A stretch of DNA of 29,741 nt, taken from the NCBI GenBank assembly GCA_905204635.1, contig CAJLAN010000001.1, forward strand, positions 1-29,741. The letters are read 5' to 3'. Shown piece after piece: positions 7,887 to 18,790 of the stretch (its first letter is position 1; each line of letters begins with the position of its first letter). The DNA is from an uncultured Collinsella sp. (lineage in GTDB: Bacteria; Actinomycetota; Coriobacteriia; Coriobacteriales; Coriobacteriaceae). Below the pieces are notes generated by a model that was not told where the DNA came from, ran no database searches, and saw only the letters and a program-made list of their open reading frames with translations. The position numbers and the translations under genes are program-made.

Positions 7887-8966
7887 TTAGATTCCGGCGA
7901 GCTCGCAGTAACGATCGACGTTGCTGGCAAACACCATCTCAACAGCCCCCTTTTGCACAGGCTCCGCCGGCGTCTTTCCCCACAGCAGGTAATCGCCTAA
8001 GGTCTTGGCGCCACGGTATGCCAAACTCACCGGGTCCTTGTAGACGATGTTGGTAAAGATGCCCCGACGCAAGGCCAGCGCACTTTCTGGGAACAGGTCG
8101 TTGCCGATCACCATTACTTCGCCGGCCTTGTTAGCCGAGACAAGCGCATCGGCAATCAGCTCAGAGCCCACGGCGAACACGCTGCAGATCAACTCGGGGG
8201 CTTCCGATGACTTTAGACGCTGGTTGAGCTCGTGCTCGAGCTGCTTGACCTGGGCATGAGCACCGGTCAGATCCTCGACCTGCCAGGGAACATTGTGCTC
8301 GCGAAGGTAATTGTGGAAGGCGCGAGCGGTCAAATAGTGCGAGTCGGTATAGGGGTCGCCCGCCAATAAAAGCACGCGGGTATCGGTCCCAGAAGCGTGA
8401 ACCAGGTTGGCCGCCTGCTCGGCCATCAGGCTTCCCGCCGTGGAGTAGTCGGCCAAACTAGCGCCCAGGCGATCGAGGTGAGGGCGGTCGCCGTCAACGA
8501 GCTCAATCGTCACGCCCGCCTCGGCGATCTGCCCCAAAAGCTCAGTCGCACGATCGTCGCCCGGCGTATAGGCGAGCAAGCCATCAATCTTCTCGCCCAC
8601 CTGCAGACGCTCGTCGATTTGCTCAAGTGCATCAGCGTAGCCGCCCACGCCAAATTCAACGCGTTCAACGGTAATGCCCTGGTCGATGACCTCTTGCTCA
8701 AAGCGATTGCAGCCTTCCCATAGGTAACGGAAAAAGTACGCACCCTCGCGCGATGCGCTGGGCAGGCAAAACACCAGATTGATATCCTTGCGGCGCAGGC
8801 TTGAGGCACTTGTGTTGCGGTGATAGCCCATGGCCTCGGCCTTAGCGTTCACCTTGGCACGCACGGATTCGCTCACGCCGGCCTTTCCCGTCAGAGCCTT
8901 GTGAACGGTATTGATGGAAACGCCAAGCTCGGCGGCTATGTCCTTCATGGTTACACGAGCGCTCAT
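7887..8966 (-). CDS. LacI-family transcriptional regulator, probable hexuronate regulator
   Basis: A 359-residue repressor-type protein. Residues about 6-26 form the LacI helix-turn-helix (MKDIAAELGVSINTVHKAL), followed by the hinge region and a periplasmic-binding-protein-like sensor domain (from about residue 66) that would bind a sugar effector. The SINTVHKAL recognition helix differs from the usual S..TVSRAL by His at the Ser position. The ATG start has CGGAG 7 nt upstream. It lies upstream of the uxa operon on the same strand, with its own terminator between, so it is likely transcribed alone. The two GGTGAACGTTCACC sites at the uxaC promoter are the best candidate targets; no copy is seen at its own promoter. 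The regulator-operator pairing is inferred from proximity. Confidence 0.88.
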   Translation of the reverse strand: MSARVTMKDIAAELGVSINTVHKALTGKAGVSESVRAKVNAKAEAMGYHRNTSASSLRRKDINLVFCLPSASREGAYFFRYLWEGCNRFEQEVIDQGITVERVEFGVGGYADALEQIDERLQVGEKIDGLLAYTPGDDRATELLGQIAEAGVTIELVDGDRPHLDRLGASLADYSTAGSLMAEQAANLVHASGTDTRVLLLAGDPYTDSHYLTARAFHNYLREHNVPWQVEDLTGAHAQVKQLEHELNQRLKSSEAPELICSVFAVGSELIADALVSANKAGEVMVIGNDLFPESALALRRGIFTNIVYKDPVSLAYRGAKTLGDYLLWGKTPAEPVQKGAVEMVFASNVDRYCELAGI

Positions 8967-9063
8967 GGGATTACTCCGTTATAGATAAGTTGCCAATTTA
9001 CAGTTCAGTTAACGATACCCCAAAAATACTCTTCAACTCGCCGCGCTCGCGCCCAAATGCGCA

Positions 9064-9097
9064 AAGCGCCCCGCGAACGGATGCTCGCGAGGCGCTT
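9064..9097 (-). terminator. Hairpin after the FeoB-associated gene
   Basis: A stem of about 13 bp (9064-9077 with 9085-9097, including G-U pairs) begins 14 nt downstream of the stop codon. The U-tract is poor (TGCGCATTTG), so this may be a weak terminator. Confidence 0.55.
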
Positions 9098-9110
9098 GGA
9101 TGTCTGGACC

Positions 9111-9311
9111 TTATTTGATACCGCGGCCCAAGTCTTCGGCGATTTTGTCCACGCCCTTAAGTGCGGCGCACGTCTTTTTGTTGGAGCAATGCCCCGTGCA
9201 AACGCCACCCTGAGCGCAGTCGGCGCAGGTGCCCTTGCGGTAGATGCGCACGCACACGGCGACAAACGCAATACCGATAACAGCCAGTACAACAATATCG
9301 ATAGGTGCCAT
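9111..9311 (-). CDS. FeoB-associated Cys-rich membrane protein
   Basis: A 66-residue protein with one N-terminal transmembrane segment (about residues 4-23, IDIVVLAVIGIAFVAVCVRI). A cytosolic tail follows with five Cys in the pattern TCADCAQGGVCTGHC, then a sixth at KKTC. Small proteins of this form occur next to feoB in many anaerobes and are thought to assist ferrous iron uptake, though their biochemical role is not settled. Here it lies downstream of feoB but is cut off from it by a strong terminator and about 200 nt, so it probably has its own promoter. The start has GAGG a few bases upstream. Confidence 0.82.
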   Translation of the reverse strand: MAPIDIVVLAVIGIAFVAVCVRIYRKGTCADCAQGGVCTGHCSNKKTCAALKGVDKIAEDLGRGIK

Positions 9312-9369
9312 AGCAAGCCTCCTCTAGTTAACCATCACTTACTTTACCCCATTCTCCACCTACCAAATA

Positions 9370-9443
9370 GGGACAGGTTTATTTTGGTCGGTTTTATCTG
9401 CGGAAACGCCACATCTTACTTCTGGAGCAAAGCAATCTGTCCC
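9370..9443. repeat. GGGACAG...CTGTCCC inverted pair in intergenic DNA
   Basis: GGGACAG (9370-9376) and its exact complement CTGTCCC (9437-9443) bound 74 bp that is AT-richer than its surroundings, between the FeoB-associated gene and the feoB terminator. It could be a small repeat element or chance; only one copy is seen in the window. Confidence 0.3.
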
Positions 9444-9454
9444 CCCATTGCGTC

Positions 9455-9487
9455 AAAAAGCCCGAGTGTCACTGAGACACCCGGGCT
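9455..9487 (-). terminator. Intrinsic terminator of feoB
   Basis: A 12-position stem with one mismatch (9459-9470 with 9476-9487) and a 5-nt loop is followed on the minus strand by TTTTT. It begins about 30 nt after the feoB stop. Confidence 0.88.
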
Positions 9488-9516
9488 CGTGGAAAGGGGT
9501 TGGTCCTTATTCGGAC

Positions 9517-11844
9517 TTAGGCGGAAACTGCAGTGGAAGCAGTGTTGGTCTCGTCCTCGTCGGTCCAAGCGTGCTTGGGCATAGGACGGAAAATCTGGAA
9601 GAGCATCGCGACCAGCAGCACGATAGCCACAACCGTCCAGAAGCCAAACTGCCCAAGGACAAGCAGGTTATAGAACTGGTTGATGAACAGGCCGATCACC
9701 CAAGCGAAGGCGCACTCGTAGCCGAGGGCAATCGCGGTCCACTTGCCGGAATCCATCTGGTTGCGGATGGTACCCATAGCGGCAAAGCACGGAGCGCACA
9801 GCAGGTTGAACGCGCCGAAGGCAACGCAGGCGCCCATGGTGGGGAACATGCCGGCAAACGCGGTCCACAGGCGCGGGTCGGTCTCCCCCGCGTCGGCGAC
9901 GGACAGCAGCGAGCCGGCGGTGGCGACAACGTTCTCCTTGGCGACGAGGCCAGAGACAGTCAGCGCGGTTGCCTGCCAGGTGCTAAAGCCGAGCGGGGCG
10001 AAGATCCAGGCGATCAGGTTGCCGAGCATGGCAAGCACGGAGTAGTCCATGAACTCCTCGGGGATGCCGTCCATCGCGGGCAGGAAGCCAAAGGAACCGT
10101 TGTAGCTACCAAAGTTGGACAGGAACCAAACCACGACAGTGGAGGCAAAGATGACCGTGCCGGCCTTCTTGATAAAGGCCCAGCAGCGCTCCCACACGTG
10201 CAGCGCCCAAGAGCGGATCGCCGGGAAGTGGTAGGCAGGAAGCTCCATAACAAACGGCGTCGGGCGGCCGGCGAAGAGCTTGGTCTTTTTGAGCATGAGG
10301 CCCGAGGCGATGACGGCAAAGACGCCCAGGAAGTAGAAGAGCGGGCTGATCCACGCGGCGGTGGTGGAAGAATCGCCGATGATGGAACCCATGAGCAGGG
10401 CGATGATCGGCAGCTTAGCGCCACAGGGAATGAACGTGGTGGTCATGACCGTCATGCGGCGGTCCTTCTCGTTCTCGATGGTCTTGGTGGCCATGACGCC
10501 GGGGACGCCGCAGCCCGAGGACACGAGCATGGGGATAAAGGATTTACCGGACAGGCCAAAGCGGCGGAACACGCGGTCCATGATGAAGGCGACGCGGGCC
10601 ATATAGCCGCAGTCCTCCAGGAAGGACAGCATGACGAACAGCAGGAACATCTGCGGCACAAAGCCAAAGATGGCACCCAAACCACCGACAATACCGTCGC
10701 AGACCAGCGAATCGACGAGGCCACCGTCCTCGGTGCCGCCCGCCACAAGGGCGTCGTGCACCACGGTGGTGATACCCGGGACATAGGGGCCGTACTGCGC
10801 CGGGTCGACCGAGTCGACATCGTCGCCCACAGCCTCGACGGCTGCATCGTAGGCGTCGCGGCCCTGACCGAGCACATACCAACCGTCGGTGCCAAAGAGC
10901 TGGTCGTTGGTGAAGTCGGTCACCGTGCCGCCCAGGGTGGAAACGGCGATGTAGTACACGCAGAACATGATGACCACAAAGATCGGCAGGCCCAGGATAC
11001 GGTTGGTAACCACGCGGTCGATCTTCTCGGAGGTGCTCATCTTTGCCGGAGCCTTAGTGAGGCACTCGTCAATGATGTGGGCAATCACGCCGTAACGCTC
11101 GCCGGTGATGATGGACTCGGCGTCGTCGTCGCAGTCCTGCTCGCACTGGGCGACCAGCTGCTCCACGCGAGCAGCCTTCTCCTTGGTGAGGTTGATGAGC
11201 TTGCAGGCGTCCGCGTCGCGCTCAAACAGTTTGACCGCGTAGTAGCGGCGCTTGTTGGCGGGAACGCTCGCAGGCAGGTTATTCTCGATGTGGTCCAGAA
11301 CGTCCTCGATGGAGGAGTCGAACTTGTGCTCCGGCACCTGGCCCTTGGAAGCAGCGGACTTCTTGACCTGCTCGAACAGCTCCTTAATACCCTTGTTCTT
11401 AAGGGCCGAGATCATCATGACCGGGCAGCCGAGCTTCTTGGAGAGCTTGTCCGTGTCGATCTTGTCGCCGTTCTTCTCGACCAGGTCGGCCATGTTGAGG
11501 GCAACGACCACGGGCAGGCCGGTCTCGATAACCTGAAGCGCCAGATACAGGTTGCGCTCGAGGTTGGTTGCGTCGACAACCTGGACGACAACATCGGGCT
11601 CGCCGCTCATGAGGTAATCGCGCGAGCATTGCTCCTCGGGGCTGTAGGGGGAAAGCGAGTAGATGCCAGGGAGGTCCGTGATGGTAACGTTCTTGTCGCT
11701 TAGGAGCTTGGCTTCCTTTTTCTCAACCGTGACGCCGGGCCAGTTGCCAACGTAGCCGTTGGCGCCGGTAATCAGGTTGAAAAGCGTGGTCTTGCCGCAG
11801 TTGGGGTTACCCGCCAGCGCGACATGGATCTGAGAATCCGCCAT
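9517..11844 (-). CDS. feoB: Ferrous iron transport protein B
   Basis: A 775-residue Fe(II) uptake protein with an N-terminal G domain and a C-terminal membrane channel. G1 is GNPNCGKTT (12-20), G3 DLPG (57-60), G4 NMAD (117-120) and G5 SAL near 145, so GTP binding looks intact. The membrane part carries the two FeoB gate repeats, seen as SSGCGVPGVMATK and TFIPCGAKLPI, with their Cys residues. Length is normal for the family. The ATG start has GAAGGA upstream. It follows the two feoA genes with a 123-nt gap that holds a DtxR-like palindrome, so feoB may be expressed both from the feoA promoter and from its own iron-controlled site. A terminator lies about 30 nt after the stop. Confidence 0.97.
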   Translation of the reverse strand: MADSQIHVALAGNPNCGKTTLFNLITGANGYVGNWPGVTVEKKEAKLLSDKNVTITDLPGIYSLSPYSPEEQCSRDYLMSGEPDVVVQVVDATNLERNLYLALQVIETGLPVVVALNMADLVEKNGDKIDTDKLSKKLGCPVMMISALKNKGIKELFEQVKKSAASKGQVPEHKFDSSIEDVLDHIENNLPASVPANKRRYYAVKLFERDADACKLINLTKEKAARVEQLVAQCEQDCDDDAESIITGERYGVIAHIIDECLTKAPAKMSTSEKIDRVVTNRILGLPIFVVIMFCVYYIAVSTLGGTVTDFTNDQLFGTDGWYVLGQGRDAYDAAVEAVGDDVDSVDPAQYGPYVPGITTVVHDALVAGGTEDGGLVDSLVCDGIVGGLGAIFGFVPQMFLLFVMLSFLEDCGYMARVAFIMDRVFRRFGLSGKSFIPMLVSSGCGVPGVMATKTIENEKDRRMTVMTTTFIPCGAKLPIIALLMGSIIGDSSTTAAWISPLFYFLGVFAVIASGLMLKKTKLFAGRPTPFVMELPAYHFPAIRSWALHVWERCWAFIKKAGTVIFASTVVVWFLSNFGSYNGSFGFLPAMDGIPEEFMDYSVLAMLGNLIAWIFAPLGFSTWQATALTVSGLVAKENVVATAGSLLSVADAGETDPRLWTAFAGMFPTMGACVAFGAFNLLCAPCFAAMGTIRNQMDSGKWTAIALGYECAFAWVIGLFINQFYNLLVLGQFGFWTVVAIVLLVAMLFQIFRPMPKHAWTDEDETNTASTAVSA

Positions 11845-11917
11845 TCAATCCTTCTTCCTTGTATGTCTGCGCTGCTTTCTCCGCGCAGGCTGGATAATGT
11901 GCTTCAAAGATGCTGCA

Positions 11918-11939
11918 TTAAGTTAGAAAAACCTAACTT
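11918..11939 (-). promoter_or_regulatory. DtxR/IdeR-like iron box before feoB
   Basis: AAGTTAG (11920-11926) and CTAACTT (11933-11939) form a perfect 7-bp dyad. Read on the minus strand, TTAGGTTTTTCTAACTTAA matches 15 of 19 positions of the classical DtxR consensus TTAGGTTAGCCTAACCTAA. It lies 74 nt upstream of the feoB start, in the gap after the second feoA. Confidence 0.65.
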
Positions 11940-11967
11940 TATCTGCAGAAATATGCGCCGCGAGTCC

Positions 11968-12189
11968 TTACTGAACCTCGACGACGGCGGCCTCCTCCTT
12001 GCGGATGGAAAGCTCGTAGCCGCGCACGTTGATCTCGACCGGATCACCGAGCGGTGCAACCTTCACGACCTTGAACGAAGTGCCCTTGATGAGCCCCAGG
12101 TCCATAAGGTGGCGGCGAAGCGCACCCTCACCGTGAAGTTTGACGATGGTGGAGCTCTCGCCCACCTTAACGTCACCCAACGTCTTCAT
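11968..12189 (-). CDS. feoA: FeoA family protein (second copy)
   Basis: A 73-residue SH3-like FeoA domain protein, a small cytosolic partner needed for FeoB-dependent Fe(II) uptake in other bacteria. It has the family pattern of a short hydrophobic N-terminus, a central LRRHLMDLGLIKGTSFKVV segment, and the closing strand GYELSIRKEEAAVVEV. The start has GAGG directly before the ATG and GGGGG a few bases earlier. It follows the first feoA by 39 nt and precedes feoB. The two copies differ clearly in sequence, so this is a paralogous pair rather than a recent duplication. Confidence 0.92.
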   Translation of the reverse strand: MKTLGDVKVGESSTIVKLHGEGALRRHLMDLGLIKGTSFKVVKVAPLGDPVEINVRGYELSIRKEEAAVVEVQ

Positions 12190-12228
12190 CCTCTTGTCCC
12201 CCTTTCGGTTTTTATGAAATGCTGCAGA

Positions 12229-12471
12229 CTAACCGACGGTCATGATGTGCATGGCAACCTTGGAATCGATACCAAAGCGTGCGCCCAGCACCGTAACGAT
12301 GATATTGGCGCCGCTCGAGCTCACCACGTGGATTTCGCTGCCCTCGACAAAGCCGAGGTCCTTGAGGTGGTGCTTCATGTCCTCATTGCCCTTTACACGA
12401 GACACGCGCACGGTTTCGCCCGCTTTTACCATCGAAAGCGGCATTGCCGGCATCTGCGGTCCGCAAGACAT
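12229..12471 (-). CDS. feoA: FeoA family protein (first copy)
   Basis: An 80-residue FeoA-domain protein, first gene of the feo cluster. After an N-terminal MSCGPQMPAMPLSMVKAG extension, it shows the domain core with MKHHLKDLGFVEGSEIHVV and ends GIDSKVAMHIMTVG. The lone Cys at position 3 and the Met-rich start are unusual compared with its neighbour. The ATG has TTAGGAG 7 nt upstream. It is probably cotranscribed with the second feoA and feoB. Confidence 0.9.
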   Translation of the reverse strand: MSCGPQMPAMPLSMVKAGETVRVSRVKGNEDMKHHLKDLGFVEGSEIHVVSSSGANIIVTVLGARFGIDSKVAMHIMTVG

Positions 12472-12513
12472 GAGTGGCTCCTAACGTCAGTTCGTCCTTC
12501 ACATCGACATGGT

Positions 12514-12551
12514 AAAAGTTAGCCACATCTATGTTCGCTTTAGTAAACTAA
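12514..12551 (-). promoter_or_regulatory. Palindromic sites upstream of the feo operon
   Basis: TTAGTAAACTAA (12540-12551) is a perfect 12-bp palindrome lying about 70 nt upstream of the first feoA, and a separate AAAAGTTAG (12514-12522) repeats the half-site of the feoB box. The location and half-site sequence suggest metal-responsive control. The match to a DtxR box is weaker here than at feoB. Confidence 0.4.
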
Positions 12552-12610
12552 CACGTGGTTAACTTTTTGGAAAGGGTCCCCATTCAGATTTCGAAAAAGT
12601 TTCCTATACG

Positions 12611-12651
12611 AAACAAAAGGGCGCGGCAAAGAGCTGTCCTTTGCCGCGCCC
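12611..12651 (-). terminator. Intrinsic terminator of the HPr-like gene
   Basis: A perfect 13-bp stem (12619-12631 with 12639-12651) with a 7-nt loop is followed on the minus strand by TTTTGTTT. It starts 8 nt after the stop codon. Confidence 0.92.
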
Positions 12652-12659
12652 TGTCATGC

Positions 12660-12908
12660 TTAGAGCGAGAGGTTTCTGATCGACGTAACGCAGGAAGCCT
12701 CGTCTACGCCCGAAACGCGAAAGATGATGTCCTCGCCGCACTCGCCGTAGAGAGCCATGAGGCCCATGACATCGCGACCGTCGGTATGGCGGTCGCCGAT
12801 GCTGACCGACACGTCGCTACGGTGCTTGGCAATGATGTCATAGAGCAGCGCAACCGGGCGGGCGTGTAGTCCCAACGGATCTTTAATCGTCTTTGTAAAC
12901 TCGACCAT
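12660..12908 (-). CDS. HPr-like phosphocarrier protein with Asp at position 46
   Basis: An 82-residue HPr-family protein, the phosphocarrier of the sugar phosphotransferase system. With the ATG at 12908, which has GGGAGGGG just upstream, the catalytic site reads LGLHARP with His at exactly position 15. The regulatory loop reads GRDVMGLM, so position 46 is Asp (GAT codon), where Gram-positive HPr usually carries the Ser phosphorylated by HPr kinase. An upstream in-frame ATG at 12953 would add 15 residues without a good ribosome site. The C-terminus is a few residues shorter than typical. No ptsI or enzyme II genes are next to it; it stands as a single-gene unit with its own terminator. Confidence 0.87.
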   Translation of the reverse strand: MVEFTKTIKDPLGLHARPVALLYDIIAKHRSDVSVSIGDRHTDGRDVMGLMALYGECGEDIIFRVSGVDEASCVTSIRNLSL

Positions 12909-13001
12909 GTCCCCTCCCACGACATCACACATTCGGCCGGCAAACCCAGCCACGTGGTAGTTATTGTAGCGTTAGATGTTTATCGAGGGCCCCTCCGGAT
13001 A

Positions 13002-13229
13002 CCCCGTGGTCAAAAAGTGGCAAATATGAGTACTGTCACAAATTTAGTAGCAGCAAAATCGAGAGCAAATTGCCTAGCTTGAGCGATTCGAAGAGGTTGA
13101 AAGCCGTCAAACGCCCTTTAAAGGGAGTTAGATAAATCGATTTTGATCCCATTTTCGCTCAGAGCAGGCCGAAAAATATGGCACTTCTTTTGCAACAGTA
13201 CTCATATTTGGCATTTTTTGACCACGGGG
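13002..13229. mobile_element. MITE-like element with 35-bp inverted ends
   Basis: The first 35 bp (13002-13036, beginning CCCCGTGGTCAAAAAGTGGC) and the last 35 bp (13195-13229) are inverted copies that differ at only two positions. The 158-bp interior is visibly AT-richer than the flanking genes, has no credible coding frame, and holds small palindromes such as CCCTTTAAAGGG. It lies between the HPr-like gene and the amino-acid transporter terminator. No target-site duplication is evident. Long inverted ends with a non-coding interior are typical of miniature inverted-repeat elements. No transposase is nearby, and copy number cannot be judged here. Confidence 0.6.
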
Positions 13230-13240
13230 GCCAAGACCAT

Positions 13241-13282
13241 GCCCCAAAACACAAAAGGAGGGGCCTCGTAAGGCCCCTCCTT
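13241..13282 (-). terminator. Intrinsic terminator of the amino-acid transporter gene
   Basis: A perfect 12-bp stem (13255-13266 with 13271-13282, core GGAGGGGCC) with a 4-nt loop is followed on the minus strand by TTTGTGTTTTG. It begins about 48 nt after the stop codon. Confidence 0.85.
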
Positions 13283-13329
13283 AGGAAAGGGAATCGATTT
13301 ATTCCACAGCCGCAGATTAATCCTAGCCG

Positions 13330-14805
<1,476 letters not shown>

Positions 14806-14824
14806 TCATCTGTTAAATGTCATC

Positions 14825-14860
14825 TAAAACCGTCCGAGCTGCAAGTGCAAACACGGACGG
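14825..14860 (-). terminator. Terminator downstream of ebgC
   Basis: CCGTCCG (14830-14836) pairs with CGGACGG (14854-14860), and the loop contains a smaller TGCA...TGCA stem. TTTT follows on the minus strand. It lies 87 nt beyond the ebgC stop and is the likely end of the ebgA-ebgC transcript. Confidence 0.65.
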
Positions 14861-14946
14861 CGCACCTGCTAAGGGGAATGGGGAAAAGGGAGTCAACAAA
14901 GCCATCCCCCTTAACGGCGCGAAGCAAACGTCCAGGCGGACGAATA

Positions 14947-15402
14947 CTACTTGTTGGGGAAGGAATAACCTTCGACTGTCACGTGCAGTACCACGACGCG
15001 GGGATCCGCGGCATCGGCCACGACACGGTAGGCCTCGTCAATTTCGACGACGGCAACGCCGCCGGTGGGAATCGTCACGGTCTCCCCCGTACCCTCAAAG
15101 CGCTCGCGATCATCGATATCGCTGTAGGCGCGCGTACAGGTAAGATCGGCCTTGGAAGCCACCTCAACGGTCAGATTGCCGTCGAGCGGGGCGAGCACGG
15201 CATGGTAGCGACGGTGACCGACCAGATCGGCAGTAGCCGCCTCGTGGGCGTTCACCCACCAATACACCAGCGAGTCGCCGATAGAGTACGCCACATCGTG
15301 CTGCAGTTCAGAAACGCCGTCGAGTGCCTGACCGGTACGCATCCACTTCTTGACGGACTTCATCTGGGCGTCGAAATCGGCACGCGAGTTAAAGATATGC
15401 AT
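14947..15402 (-). CDS. ebgC: Beta-galactosidase beta subunit, EbgC/YhcH family
   Basis: A 151-residue cupin-like protein of the YhcH/YjgK/YiaL (DUF386) family, matching the length of E. coli EbgC (149 residues). It reads MHIFNSRADFDAQMKSV at the start and ends in a VVLHVTVEGY strand. In E. coli EbgC binds EbgA and is needed for full beta-galactosidase activity. Here the gene starts 3 nt after the ebgA stop, with its ribosome site AAGGAGG inside the ebgA tail, so the two are almost certainly translationally coupled. YhcH-family proteins also act in other sugar pathways, but this arrangement favours the EbgC role. Confidence 0.88.
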   Translation of the reverse strand: MHIFNSRADFDAQMKSVKKWMRTGQALDGVSELQHDVAYSIGDSLVYWWVNAHEAATADLVGHRRYHAVLAPLDGNLTVEVASKADLTCTRAYSDIDDRERFEGTGETVTIPTGGVAVVEIDEAYRVVADAADPRVVVLHVTVEGYSFPNK

Positions 15403-15405
15403 GAC

Positions 15406-18429
<3,024 letters not shown>

Positions 18430-18450
18430 TCATCGTAGTGCTTCTTTGTG

Positions 18451-18460
18451 CAACCGGTTG
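18451..18460 (-). promoter_or_regulatory. LacI-type operator 1 of ebgA
   Basis: The perfect palindrome CAACCGGTTG occurs within TGCAACCGGTTGTC, just downstream of the predicted -10. It is one of three identical cores in the ebgA-lacI divergent region. Confidence 0.85.
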
Positions 18461-18465
18461 TCCTT

Positions 18466-18495
18466 ATCTTACGGGCGGTACAAAAATCTGTGCAA
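18466..18495 (-). promoter_or_regulatory. Predicted ebgA promoter
   Basis: On the minus strand TTGCAC (18490-18495) and TAAGAT (18466-18471) are separated by 18 bp. The -35 overlaps operator 2 and operator 1 follows the -10, a layout suited to repression. Confidence 0.55.
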
Positions 18496-18502
18496 CCGGT
18501 TG
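18493..18502 (-). promoter_or_regulatory. LacI-type operator 2 of ebgA
   Basis: A second exact CAACCGGTTG, again within TGCAACCGGTTGTC, is centred 42 bp from operator 1 and overlaps the predicted -35. Confidence 0.85.
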
Positions 18503-18537
18503 TCCGCCGAACGGTCGATTTTGTCGGATTAACGGTG

Positions 18538-18547
18538 CAACCGGTTG
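18538..18547 (-). promoter_or_regulatory. LacI-type operator 3 of ebgA
   Basis: A third exact CAACCGGTTG, within TGCAACCGGTTGTA, is centred 45 bp from operator 2 and upstream of the promoter. Three sites at near-integral helical spacing suggest cooperative or looping repression (inference). Confidence 0.85.
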
Positions 18548-18570
18548 TACAACCATGCTACTTATGTCAC

Positions 18571-18582
18571 CCTAAGCTTAGG
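18571..18582. promoter_or_regulatory. Palindrome CCTAAGCTTAGG in the ebgA-lacI gap
   Basis: A perfect 12-bp palindrome lies between the ebgA operators and the lacI promoter region. It could bind a second regulator, but nothing in the window identifies one. The rest of the gap (18583-18720) shows no feature I can support. Confidence 0.3.
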
Positions 18583-18724
18583 TGCACAGCACGGGGCATC
18601 GTTCTTGAACTCACAGGCAACTGTCGCGCCTGCCTATGTCTCGCCCATACATGCCGTGCTCAGTCGCAGTTTGATTGCAAAACGACACCGGTCACCGGAT
18701 ACCATGGACGCCGTTCACGCGCGC

Positions 18725-18730
18725 TATAGT
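18725..18730 (+). promoter_or_regulatory. Candidate -10 box of the ebg-side lacI
   Basis: TATAGT lies 60 nt before the start codon on the plus strand. No convincing -35 is found at 16-18 bp, so this is tentative. Confidence 0.35.
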
Positions 18731-18790
18731 AATCTGTATCCGCATTAGCCTTTATCGATAGCCCACCGACCCAATTGCACAGGAGACGCC

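Noticed and set aside
9448..11703. A 751-codon open frame opposite feoB
   Set aside because: It is the shadow of feoB; its composition (His/Asp/Gly/Val rich, no domain) is typical of antisense frames in GC-rich DNA.
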